Source: an uncultured Steroidobacter sp. (GTDB taxonomy: Bacteria > Pseudomonadota > Gammaproteobacteria > Steroidobacterales > Steroidobacteraceae). Taken from it: a stretch of DNA of 45,758 nt. The DNA lies in assembly GCF_937958065.1 (NCBI RefSeq), contig NZ_CALFXI010000003.1, forward strand, positions 1-45,758, read 5' to 3'. Numbering within the stretch: position 1 is the stretch's first letter; the number at the start of each line of letters is the position of its first letter. The notes beneath the pieces were generated by a model. It was not told the origin of the DNA, made no database searches, and saw only the letters and a list, made by a program, of their open reading frames with translations. Shown here piece after piece: positions 16,594 to 24,225 of the stretch. The position numbers were made by a program, and so were the translations under genes.

Positions 16594-17792
16594 GCGCGTA
16601 CGTCCAATAAGCGCGCGGCACGAGCGCCGGTGTCGCCGGCGGGCATGCCATGCAAACAAACGATGCGGTCGATCTCAAGCCCGGCTTCACGCAGGATGGC
16701 TTCGAGCTCGCCGGCTCGCGCGGACAATGCGTTGACGATAGCGGGCGACTCGGCGCGCAACTGCACGCCGATGCGATGACCGGCCAAAGTCACTTTCGCA
16801 TGCAGCGCGCCGACCTGACCCAGGTCCATCGCGGCTTCGACACTCCACCAATCTGCGCCGCCCTGATGCTTGCGGGATTCATCGTGTTCGACGCGCAGCC
16901 GCAGCGTGGACGCCCGATCCTCATGCCGCACCGGCAGTTCGATCAGCATCGACTGCACCGATGGATCCGCCGACGTGTTTGTGATCTGTGTGGTCGTCAG
17001 GCGTGCGATCGCACCTTCCGTCTGACGTGACAATTCATTGAGCTGCTGCTCGGCGCCTTCGAGCATCGAGAACGTTGCCGGCGCTGCATTCAGTGCCGTC
17101 AGCGGACCGCGAGCCGTGGGGGGCGCTGCATTCATCGCGACATCTGAATGCGCGGCGTTCGGCCGTGCGCCGTTATCGCGCAGCGTGCGGCTCAATGTGA
17201 GCATCAACGCTTTCAGATCATTGACGAGTGTTTTCGGATCGGTCGTGCCGCGTGACGCGTCGGCCAGATTCGCTTCGAGAAAAGTCCCGGAGCGGCGCAG
17301 GGCGCTCGCCAGCGTTTCAGGGTCGCCGAGCGATTCGGCATCAGGCAAAGCCTGCCAGAGCTGTGCTGCGGCCTGCGTCACGGCCTTGGGCAATTGTTCC
17401 GCGCCATGCTTGCCTTGGGCGAGCCAGGAAAGATTGGCGAGCATGAGCGCCGGACTTTCCTGTCGAGGCACGAAGCGACGCATCGCATCGGCGACCACGG
17501 TTGCTTCGGCATCGGCCTCTGCGGAGGAAGAAAGAGTCTCCAGGGCCAGCACCGGGCTGTTACGAAGCACGCGGACATTCAACACCTCCCCGTTGACCGG
17601 ACCGGCGCTGTTGCCGGAGGCGAGGCGGGCGTTGTGCCGCTGACCGCCAATATCGAGCCACAGCTGACCGCTGGCAGCGTCGCGCACGGCAATGACCTGC
17701 AGGAGCGCGCCGACGCGCCACTCCGACAGCAGGCTCGGGCTGGTGCTCCCGGCCGGGCTGGTACTGCGAAAGTCCACCAGGTCGATACGCAT
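16590..17792 (-). CDS. fliK: FliK-like flagellar hook-length control protein
   Basis: A 400-residue protein. The first half is Ala-rich and low in conserved structure. The last 130 residues match the compact C-terminal domain of FliK, which meets FlhB and switches export from hook to filament: SMLIELPVRHEDRASTLRLRV, then WWSVEAAMDLGQVGALHAKVTL and VQLRAESPAIVNALSARAGEL. It is coupled by an ATGA overlap to the FlhB-like gene. It may be the main FliK or a paralogue, since no other flagellar-hook genes are in the window. The leader carries ACGAG-TGA-CTCGT, a small hairpin just before the ATG, and no clear SD. Confidence 0.82.
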   Translation of the reverse strand: MRIDLVDFRSTSPAGSTSPSLLSEWRVGALLQVIAVRDAASGQLWLDIGGQRHNARLASGNSAGPVNGEVLNVRVLRNSPVLALETLSSSAEADAEATVVADAMRRFVPRQESPALMLANLSWLAQGKHGAEQLPKAVTQAAAQLWQALPDAESLGDPETLASALRRSGTFLEANLADASRGTTDPKTLVNDLKALMLTLSRTLRDNGARPNAAHSDVAMNAAPPTARGPLTALNAAPATFSMLEGAEQQLNELSRQTEGAIARLTTTQITNTSADPSVQSMLIELPVRHEDRASTLRLRVEHDESRKHQGGADWWSVEAAMDLGQVGALHAKVTLAGHRIGVQLRAESPAIVNALSARAGELEAILREAGLEIDRIVCLHGMPAGDTGARAARLLDVRA

Positions 17793-17905
17793 GAACGAGT
17801 CACTCGTGCGGCGTGCAGTTGCAACGTGAACTGCTTCACCAATTTAACGGCAGGGAATCCCGGAGCTTGAGCGAGCCGACGTTAAGTAGTGCGACGTGGC
17901 TCACC

Positions 17906-17932
17906 TAAAGCTGACCCCTCATATGCCGATAT
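17906..17932 (+). promoter_or_regulatory. Strong candidate sigma-28 (FliA) promoter of the second chemotaxis locus
   Basis: TAAAGCTG, exactly 11 bases, then GCCGATAT, against the FliA consensus TAAAGTTT-N11-GCCGATAA: 13 of 16 bases match with ideal spacing. It lies 47 bases before the ATG of the repeat-STAS gene and in the intergenic space behind the divergent fliK-like gene. This predicts that the STAS-cheY-cheA unit is a late, FliA-dependent unit. Confidence 0.8.
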
Positions 17933-17979
17933 GAATCCCGAATCTGTGAAATCAGTACTACGAGCCTGCAAGCTGCGTC

Positions 17980-19695
17980 ATGAAAAAAAGCAAGCGTAAA
18001 CGTTCCGCCAAAGCCCAATCGGTCATCGCGACAGTGGGCGCGGACGTTATTCACGCTGAAATGACCGCTACTGTTGAGCCCGCTCTCGAAACGCTCGCGG
18101 CGCCGGTTACCGAACTGAGCCCGGCCGCTGTCGAGGCGCTGGTCGCGGAGCCGGTGCTGGAGTCGAGCGGCGAGATGATCGCGGAGTCTGCTGTTGCTGC
18201 TGAGTCGGTCGATGCAGACGCGGTCGCCGAGTATGGGGCGGACGTTTCTATCGAGCACGCCGTCGCTGTCGCCAGCGAAGTGTCTGCTGAGCACACGGCT
18301 GAAGTCGTGGTCGAGTCAGGTGCCGACGTCTCTATTGAGCATGCGCGTGAAGCGGTGGCGGAGCTGGCCGCCGAAGTTTCTATCGAGCAGACGGGTGAAG
18401 TGGTCGCCGAGCCGGCCGCCGACGTCTCTATTGATAAGACCGCTGAAGTCGTAGCGGACCTCGCCGCTGATGCCGCGGTCGAGCAGGCCGCCGGACTCGT
18501 GTTCGAGCACCCGGCCGATGTTTCTAACGAGCACACGGCGGAAGTCGTGGCCGAGCTGGTCGCCGAAGTCTCTATCGAGCAGACGGCCGAAGTGGTCGCC
18601 GAGGCGACTGCCGATGTTTCTATCGATAAGACAGCTGAAGACGTAGCCGAGCTCGCCGCTGATGCCGCGGTCGAGCACACCGCCGGGCTCGTGATCGAGC
18701 AATCGGCCCGTGTTTCGAACGAGCACCCGAGTGAAGTCGTAGCCGATCTGGCGGCTGATGCCGCTGTCGAGCAGACAGTCGGGCGCGTGGCCGAGCTGGC
18801 CGGCGAAGTTTCGATCGAGCAGACGGCCGAAGTTGTAGCCCAGATGACCGGCGAAGTTTCTATCCAGCAGGCGAGTGAAGTTGCGGCCGAGCCGGCCGCC
18901 GGAGTCGCTACTGAGCTGACGTCTGAAGTCGTGGCCGAGCTGGCCGCCGACGCTTCTATTGATCAGGCTGCTGAAGTTGCGGCCGAGCTGGCCGCCGACG
19001 CTTCGATTGATCAGGCTGCTGAAGTTGCAGCCGAGCTCGCCGTTGATGCCGCTGTCGAGCAGACGGCCGGACTCGTGGTCGAGCCGGTGGCGGATGTTGC
19101 CATCGAGCACACGGCTGAAGTGGTCGCCGACGCAGGCGCCGAACCGGTCGGTCCGTCTGAGGAAGCAGTGGTCGCCGAGGCTGGCGCCGAGGCAGTCCTT
19201 TCTGAAACCGCCGAAACCGTTGAATCGGTCGGTGAAACCGTTGCTGCTGCATCGGCCGGAGCGGGCGCAGAACCGGTCGCCGAAACGGTTGTTAGCGAAA
19301 CGGCCGCAGCCGCCGCTGAAACAGTTGTAACCGAAACAGCCGCAGCCGCCGCCCAACCGGTCGTCGAAGCCGCCGCTACCGAAACGGCCGAACCGGTCGT
19401 CGTCGGCGAGCCCGTCGTGGTGCTCGCTGCCAACTGCAGCGTGAAAGATGCCGCTGCGCTCAAGACTTCTCTTTGCGCTTTCTCGAATCACAGCGACGCT
19501 GTGACTCTCGACGTGAGCGCCGTCGAACGTGTCGATACCGCGACCATGCAGTTGCTGTGCGCCTTCGTGCGTGACCGCAGCGGTCGCAACCAAAGTGTCA
19601 GCTGGCGCGGCGAGTCGCAGGCCCTGCAGGATGCAGTGCGCTTGCTCGGCGTCGGCGCGCTGCTCGGTTTCGAGACAAAAGGAGTTGCCGCATGA
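17980..19695 (+). CDS. Tandem-repeat protein with C-terminal STAS domain
   Basis: A 571-residue protein in three parts. The N-terminus is strongly basic (MKKSKRKRSAK). Then come about 450 residues of acidic Ala/Val/Glu-rich sequence built on a 16-residue repeat of the form EVVAELAADVSIEQTA; 17 units run without a gap (bases 18301-19116) with degenerate units on both sides. The last 90 residues (from about 478) are a STAS domain with VTLDVSAVERVDTATMQLLCAF, the usual phosphorylatable-residue helix region. Small STAS proteins directly upstream of cheY-cheA are known; the repeat arm is what is unusual. The gene has a good FliA promoter and its stop overlaps the next cheY ATG (ATGA), so it belongs to the signalling unit. 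No signal peptide or membrane helix is seen. The function of the arm is unknown. Confidence 0.88.
   Translation: MKKSKRKRSAKAQSVIATVGADVIHAEMTATVEPALETLAAPVTELSPAAVEALVAEPVLESSGEMIAESAVAAESVDADAVAEYGADVSIEHAVAVASEVSAEHTAEVVVESGADVSIEHAREAVAELAAEVSIEQTGEVVAEPAADVSIDKTAEVVADLAADAAVEQAAGLVFEHPADVSNEHTAEVVAELVAEVSIEQTAEVVAEATADVSIDKTAEDVAELAADAAVEHTAGLVIEQSARVSNEHPSEVVADLAADAAVEQTVGRVAELAGEVSIEQTAEVVAQMTGEVSIQQASEVAAEPAAGVATELTSEVVAELAADASIDQAAEVAAELAADASIDQAAEVAAELAVDAAVEQTAGLVVEPVADVAIEHTAEVVADAGAEPVGPSEEAVVAEAGAEAVLSETAETVESVGETVAAASAGAGAEPVAETVVSETAAAAAETVVTETAAAAAQPVVEAAATETAEPVVVGEPVVVLAANCSVKDAAALKTSLCAFSNHSDAVTLDVSAVERVDTATMQLLCAFVRDRSGRNQSVSWRGESQALQDAVRLLGVGALLGFETKGVAA
18301..19116 (+). 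repeat. 48-bp in-frame tandem repeat array, 17 units
   Basis: Units start every 48 bases at 18301, 18349, 18397 and so on to 19069. Each encodes 16 residues beginning with E-V-V or G-L-V and containing an acidic pair and a VSIE/AAVE core. Most units are diverged, but those at 18925 and 18973 differ at only 3 of 48 bases, a sign of recent duplication. Degenerate units flank the array from about 18220 and to about 19164. Confidence 0.92.
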
Positions 19696-20054
19696 CGCGG
19701 ATACTGGCCGTCGACGATTCTCCTTCGATGCGCGACATGGTGCGCATCGCGCTAACCAGCGCGGGCTTCGATGTGACTTCCGCCGGCGACGGCCAGGAAG
19801 CGCTCGATCTTGCGCGTCAATCGGGCTTCGACCTGGTGCTCTCGGACGTCAACATGCCGGTGATGGATGGCATCCAGCTGATTCGCGCCCTGCGCGCCGA
19901 ATCGGCGTATCGCCACACGCCCATTCTGATGCTGACCACCGAAGCGGGCCCGGACCGTAAAAAAGAAGGCAAGGACGCCGGGGCCACGGGCTGGATCGTC
20001 AAACCGTTCGATCCGGCGCAACTCGTGGCAACCATGCATCGCGTGCTGAGGTAA
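19692..20054 (+). CDS. cheY: Chemotaxis response regulator CheY (second copy)
   Basis: A single REC domain of 120 residues: acidic pocket D8/D9, phospho-acceptor D52 in LSDVNMPVMDG, switch threonine in MLTTEAGPD, lysine in WIVKPFD. It is coupled to the STAS gene by an ATGA overlap and followed 6 bases later by cheA, so CheA surely phosphorylates it. It differs from the CheY at 5585 in the helix 4/strand 5 face that contacts FliM (KKEGKDAGATGWIVKPF). It may act as the second output or as a phosphate sink. Confidence 0.93.
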   Translation: MTRILAVDDSPSMRDMVRIALTSAGFDVTSAGDGQEALDLARQSGFDLVLSDVNMPVMDGIQLIRALRAESAYRHTPILMLTTEAGPDRKKEGKDAGATGWIVKPFDPAQLVATMHRVLR

Positions 20055-20060
20055 TCGCAA

Positions 20061-22142
20061 GTGGCCATCGATCTCGCCCAATTCCATGAAGCATTTTTCG
20101 AGGAGAGCTTCGAAGCGCTCGACTCGATGGAAGCGGCCTTGCTGCAGCTCAACCCGGGCGCGCCCGAACCGGAGCTGATCGGCACGATCTTCCGCGTCGC
20201 TCACTCCATCAAGGGCGGCAGCGCGACCTTCGGCTTCTCCGACGTGGCCTCGTTCACGCATACCTGCGAAACCCTGCTCGATGAGCTGCGTGCCAATCGC
20301 ATGCAGGTCACTCGTCACGTCACCGATCTGCTGCTGAAGTCAGTGGACGTGATGCGCGAGATGCTGCGTTCCGTGCAGCGCAAGGAAGCGATCGACGCGC
20401 AAAGGGTCGCCGATCTGCAGTTCGATCTCGAGCTCGCGATCGCGCAGAAGAATCAGCCTGCTGCTGCGCCTGCCGCTCCGGCCGCCGAAGCCGCTCCGGC
20501 TCCCGCTGAAGCTGCGAAGCCGGCCGCCGGGCATCGCTGGCGTATCAGCTTCCGTCCGTATCCGCAGTTGTTCGTGCACGGTAACGATCCGTTGCGCATG
20601 CTGCGTGAGTTGGGCGAGCTCGGCGCGCTCACGGTCAAGGTCGATGGCAATGCGTTGCCGTCGCTCGAAGCGCTCGATCCGGAAAGCTGCTATCTGGCCT
20701 GGGACCTGACGCTCGATACCGAAGCCTCGCGCGAAATGGTCAATGGCGTGTTCGACTGGGCCGAAGGCGATTGCGATCTGAAGATCGAAGAAGAGGCCGC
20801 GCCCGTTGCCGCTGTGGCCAACGCCGCGCCGGCGCCGGAAGCGAAGCCGTCCAACGTCGTGAACATCGCAGATGCGAAGCCTGCTGCCGAAGCGCCCAAG
20901 GCGAGCGCCGAGCCGGCGCATCATCCGTCCGCGGCCGAAGCGCTGCCGAAGGCGGGCGCCACCGACGGCGGCTCGATCCGCGTCAGCACCGAGAAAATCG
21001 ACGAGCTGATGAACACCGTTGGCGAGCTGGTGATCACGCAGTCCATGCTGACGCAGCTCGGCTCGAAGTTCACCGGCCACGCCGCCGAGCAGCTGCGCTC
21101 GGGCCTGGCGACATTGGAAAGAAACGTCCGCGAGCTGCAGGAAAGCGTCATGCGCGTGCGCATGTTGCCCATCAGCTTCGTGTTCAGCCGCTTTCCGCGC
21201 ATGGTGCGCGACTTGAGTCAGCGCCTGGGCAAGCAGGTCGAGCTGAAGATGACGGGCGACCAGACGGAGCTCGACAAGACGGTCATGGAAAAGATCGGCG
21301 ATCCGCTGGTGCACCTGGTGCGCAACAGCGTCGATCACGGCATCGAAATGCCCGACAAGCGCACGGCCGCCGGCAAGACGCCGAACGGCACCGTGTATCT
21401 CAACGCTTATCACAAGGGCGGCAGCATCACCGTCGAGGTGGGCGACGACGGCGGCGGTCTGAACAAGGACAAGATCCTGAAGAAGGCGCGCGAGCGCAAT
21501 CTGATCGGCGCCAACGACGTGCTCAGCGACGAGCAGATCTACGAGCTGATTTTCATGGCCGGTTTCTCGACCGCCGAGCAGACCACCGACATTTCCGGCC
21601 GCGGCGTCGGCATGGACGTGGTGCGCAGGAACATCAAGGAGCTGGGCGGCACGATCGAAGTGCGCTCCGAGTACGGCAAGGGCTCGCGCTTCATCATCAC
21701 GCTGCCACTGACCCTCGCCATCGTCGATGGCCAGTCGGTGGCCGTGGGCACCGAAACCTACATCGTGCCGCTGATCACCATCATCGAGTCGCTGCAGTTG
21801 AAGCAGGGCATGGTCAATCGCGTCGCCGGCCAGGGCGAAGTGTTCTGGTTCCGCGATGGCTATGTGCCGGTGGTGCGTCTGCATGAAGTGTTCGGCCTGG
21901 AGCCGCGCACCACCAACCTGCACGAAGGTTTGATCATGGTCGTGGAAGGCGAGGGCCGCAAAGTCGGCCTGTTCGTCGACGACCTGCTCGGCCAGCAGCA
22001 AGTGGTCATCAAATCGTTGGAAACGAATTTCCGTCGAGTCGACGGTGTGTCCGGCGCAACCATCCTGGGCGATGGCGCCGTGGCACTGATTCTCGACGTG
22101 CCGGGATTGATCCGCGTCGCGACGCAAAGACTGGCTGCGTGA
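20061..22142 (+). CDS. cheA: Chemotaxis histidine kinase CheA
   Basis: CheA is the receptor-coupled kinase that phosphorylates CheY and CheB. In 693 residues: P1 Hpt domain with H48 in RVAHSIKGGSATF; an Ala/Pro linker; a P2-like domain around RWRISFRPYPQLFVHGNDPL (residues about 155-245); a second linker; the P3 dimerisation helices at RVSTEKIDELMNTVGELVI; the P4 ATPase domain with the N-box DPLVHLVRNSVDHGIE, VGDDGGGL and SGRGVGMDVV; and the P5 CheW-like domain to the end. The start is GTG at 20061, with a GAGG SD inside the preceding cheY. All catalytic motifs are intact. Confidence 0.97.
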   Translation: MAIDLAQFHEAFFEESFEALDSMEAALLQLNPGAPEPELIGTIFRVAHSIKGGSATFGFSDVASFTHTCETLLDELRANRMQVTRHVTDLLLKSVDVMREMLRSVQRKEAIDAQRVADLQFDLELAIAQKNQPAAAPAAPAAEAAPAPAEAAKPAAGHRWRISFRPYPQLFVHGNDPLRMLRELGELGALTVKVDGNALPSLEALDPESCYLAWDLTLDTEASREMVNGVFDWAEGDCDLKIEEEAAPVAAVANAAPAPEAKPSNVVNIADAKPAAEAPKASAEPAHHPSAAEALPKAGATDGGSIRVSTEKIDELMNTVGELVITQSMLTQLGSKFTGHAAEQLRSGLATLERNVRELQESVMRVRMLPISFVFSRFPRMVRDLSQRLGKQVELKMTGDQTELDKTVMEKIGDPLVHLVRNSVDHGIEMPDKRTAAGKTPNGTVYLNAYHKGGSITVEVGDDGGGLNKDKILKKARERNLIGANDVLSDEQIYELIFMAGFSTAEQTTDISGRGVGMDVVRRNIKELGGTIEVRSEYGKGSRFIITLPLTLAIVDGQSVAVGTETYIVPLITIIESLQLKQGMVNRVAGQGEVFWFRDGYVPVVRLHEVFGLEPRTTNLHEGLIMVVEGEGRKVGLFVDDLLGQQQVVIKSLETNFRRVDGVSGATILGDGAVALILDVPGLIRVATQRLAA

Positions 22143-22158
22143 TGCAGCCGGCTGGCAC

Positions 22159-22222
22159 ACCGCCTGGCCGGGCGGTTCGCGGCGGGATCGACCGACACGG
22201 GCGCCCTTCAGCACGAGGGCGC
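22159..22222 (+). terminator. Two short inverted repeats after cheA
   Basis: ACCGCC-TGGCCG-GGCGGT (22159-22176) and GCGCCCT-TCAGCACG-AGGGCGC (22201-22222). Both stems are perfect, and neither is followed by a T-run. They may weaken read-through from cheA into the receptor gene, or stabilise the mRNA end. Confidence 0.35.
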
Positions 22223-22263
22223 ACGCGCCTGAACGGACTGCACGGGCGCGCGCATTGGATTGT

Positions 22264-22300
22264 TTGGGGTTCACAAGAGCAAGTTGGGGCTCACAAAGCG
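22264..22300 (+). repeat. 20-bp-period direct repeat upstream of the MCP gene
   Basis: TTGGGGTTCACAAGAGC (22264-22280) is repeated as TTGGGGCTCACAAAGCG (22284-22300), starts 20 bases apart, or about two helical turns. It lies just before the AAGGA SD of the receptor gene. It could be a paired regulator site or a chance duplication. Confidence 0.5.
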
Positions 22301-22318
22301 AGCTAAGGAATCGATGTC

Positions 22319-24058
22319 ATGAACACGTGGAATATTTCGGTGAAAGCCAAGCTGTTCGCCACCTTGGCACTGGCGGGGGTCGTCTTGATCCTGGTCGGGG
22401 TCATCGGCCTGAACGGCACCAGATCCTCAAATGCCGATCTGGATGCGATTTTCTCGAATCGATTCATGCCCACGGGCTGGGTCGGCACCATCGAGACGCA
22501 CGAGCGCGCGGTGCTCGAGAAGGCCGAGGAAGTGGTCATCCGTCAGGATGCCGCGGCGGTCAAGGGTGCGCTCGATCTGCTCCAGGAGCGCCAGGGCGAG
22601 GTGAAGGAGCTGCTGCAGAAGCTCGATGCCACCGAGCTCACCGACAAGGAGCGCGAGATCGTCGGGCAGTTCCGCACGCATGGCAGCGAGGTGCTCGGCC
22701 TGGTGCAGGAGGCGCTGCTCGCGGGCCAGTCCGGCAATTTCAGCGTCGCTGAAAGCACGCTGATCGAGAAGGCCCGTCCGGCCTACGAGAAGCTCAACAC
22801 CGCCGGCGACAACCTGCTCAGGACGCAGATCGAAGTGGCGCAGCAGATGCGCACCCAGGCGGACGCGTCCTTCAAGAAGTCCAGCGCGTTCATCATCGGC
22901 GCCATCGTGGTCGGCATCGCTCTGTCCGCGGTGCTGGGGCTGCTGATCATTCGTTCCATCGTCAGCACCATCAACACGGCGGTGAACATCGCCGACCGTA
23001 TCGCCAGCGGCGAGCTCGGCAACGACGTGCGCGTCGAAAGCACGGACGAGCTGGGTCGTCTGCTCGAAGCGCTCAAGCGCATGGACAGCAAGCTGGTCGA
23101 AATCGTCGGCGGCGTGCGCGGCAGCGCCGACGCGGTCGGTGCGGCGGCTCGCCAGTTGTCACATGGCAATGACGATCTGTCGCAGCGTACGCAGGAACAG
23201 GCTGCCGCCCTGGAAGAGACCGCTTCCAGCATGGAGCAGATGACTGCGACCGTGAAGCAGAACGCGGACAACGCGCGCCAGGCGAATCAGCTGGCGGTCG
23301 GTGCTCGCGAGCAGGCGGAGAAGGGCGGAGCGGTCGTGCAGCGTGCGATCGGCGCGATGGGCGAGATCAACAACTCCAGCCGCAAGATCGCCGACATCAT
23401 CAGCGTGATCGACGAGATCGCGTTCCAGACCAACCTGCTGGCCTTGAATGCAGCGGTGGAAGCGGCGCGCGCCGGCGAACAGGGCCGCGGCTTCGCGGTG
23501 GTCGCGACCGAAGTGCGCAACCTCGCACAGCGCAGCGCCAGCGCCGCGAAGGAGATCAAGGATCTCATCAACGACTCCGTCGACAAGGTCAAGGTCGGCT
23601 CGGAGCTGGTGGACGAGTCCGGCCAGACGCTCTCGGAGATCATGGAAAGCGTCAAGAAGGTCACCGACATCGTCGCCGAAATCGCGGCCGCGTCCGAAGA
23701 GCAGTCGGCCGGCATCGAGCAGGTCAACAACGCGGTCAGCCAGATGGACAACGTCACGCAGCAGAACGCCGCGCTGGTGGAAGAGGCCTCGGCGGCCAGC
23801 AAGTCCATGGAGCAGCAGTCCGGTACGCTGGTCGCGCAGATCGGCTACTTCCGCCGCGCCGATGGCAGCGGCATCACGGGCTCGGGCTCGCACTCGACGG
23901 CTGAAGTCGTGCGTGCCGCAGCTCCGGTCACCCGGCAGCGGCCGCAGCCTGCCCGCAAGGTCGGTGCTGCTGCGAGCAAGCCGAGAGCGGTGGCGTCGAG
24001 CGCGCCGGCGCCCCTGGCCCGCGCCAGCGGCGATGACAGCCAGTGGAGCGATTTCTAA
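22319..24058 (+). CDS. Methyl-accepting chemotaxis protein
   Basis: A transmembrane receptor of 579 residues. Membrane helix 1 is near residues 11-31 (LFATLALAGVVLILVGVIGL). A periplasmic four-helix-bundle-type ligand domain runs to about residue 190, then helix 2 (FIIGAIVVGIALSAVLGLLII). A HAMP domain follows, then the long signalling coiled coil with the tip IDEIAFQTNLLALNAAVEAA and the GRGFAVVA segment. The C-terminus ends in QWSDF, with Trp and Phe spaced as in the CheR/CheB-docking pentapeptide (NWETF type), on a flexible Ala/Pro tail. So it is probably a high-efficiency, methylation-adapting receptor. An AAGGA SD precedes the ATG. The ligand is unknown. Confidence 0.95.
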   Translation: MNTWNISVKAKLFATLALAGVVLILVGVIGLNGTRSSNADLDAIFSNRFMPTGWVGTIETHERAVLEKAEEVVIRQDAAAVKGALDLLQERQGEVKELLQKLDATELTDKEREIVGQFRTHGSEVLGLVQEALLAGQSGNFSVAESTLIEKARPAYEKLNTAGDNLLRTQIEVAQQMRTQADASFKKSSAFIIGAIVVGIALSAVLGLLIIRSIVSTINTAVNIADRIASGELGNDVRVESTDELGRLLEALKRMDSKLVEIVGGVRGSADAVGAAARQLSHGNDDLSQRTQEQAAALEETASSMEQMTATVKQNADNARQANQLAVGAREQAEKGGAVVQRAIGAMGEINNSSRKIADIISVIDEIAFQTNLLALNAAVEAARAGEQGRGFAVVATEVRNLAQRSASAAKEIKDLINDSVDKVKVGSELVDESGQTLSEIMESVKKVTDIVAEIAAASEEQSAGIEQVNNAVSQMDNVTQQNAALVEEASAASKSMEQQSGTLVAQIGYFRRADGSGITGSGSHSTAEVVRAAAPVTRQRPQPARKVGAAASKPRAVASSAPAPLARASGDDSQWSDF

Positions 24059-24067
24059 TCGACAGCA

Positions 24068-24094
24068 CCGGGCGCCCCGTGGCGGGGCGCCCGG
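24068..24094 (+). terminator. Strong hairpin after the MCP gene
   Basis: A perfect 11-bp stem, CCGGGCGCCCC / GGGGCGCCCGG, with a GTGGC loop, 9 bases beyond the receptor stop. No T-run follows. It probably ends or trims the receptor transcript before the next promoter candidate at 24129. Confidence 0.6.
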
Positions 24095-24128
24095 AGCCGG
24101 CGCAGCACTGATGCAGCAAATGTCTTAC

Positions 24129-24155
24129 TCATCCTGCGCAGAGCGACGCCGATAA
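24129..24155 (+). promoter_or_regulatory. Candidate sigma-28 promoter upstream of cheW
   Basis: GCCGATAA at 24148-24155 is a perfect FliA -10 element. The -35 element at the ideal distance (TCATCCTG at 24129) is poor. The position between a strong hairpin and cheW, 70 bases before its ATG, favours a real promoter that starts a cheW-R-D-B unit. Confidence 0.5.
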
Positions 24156-24225
24156 ATATCTTGAGCGCTGTCGATGACGCTGGCGGGTCGCCGGCGCAAC
24201 CGACGGACAGTAGGAGACTCGTTTC

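Noticed and set aside
17898..17913. Sigma-54-like TGGCTC...AAGCT overlapping the FliA site
   Set aside because: GG-N10-GC spacing is right but the -12 element lacks TTGC; the sigma-28 match is far better.
18301..19116. CRISPR array
   Set aside because: The 48-bp units abut without spacers and form a continuous reading frame.
18316..19593. Minus-strand repetitive frame opposite the STAS gene (425 residues, Asn/Phe/Gly-rich)
   Set aside because: The repetition is a passive result of the 48-bp units, which keep every frame open; no start signal or promoter seen.
22153..22168. TGGCAC-containing sigma-54-like site before the MCP
   Set aside because: The -12 position reads CTGGC, without the needed GC at the right spacing.
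20340..22274. Minus-strand open frame opposite cheA (644 residues)
   Set aside because: Antisense shadow with no domain; cheA is complete.
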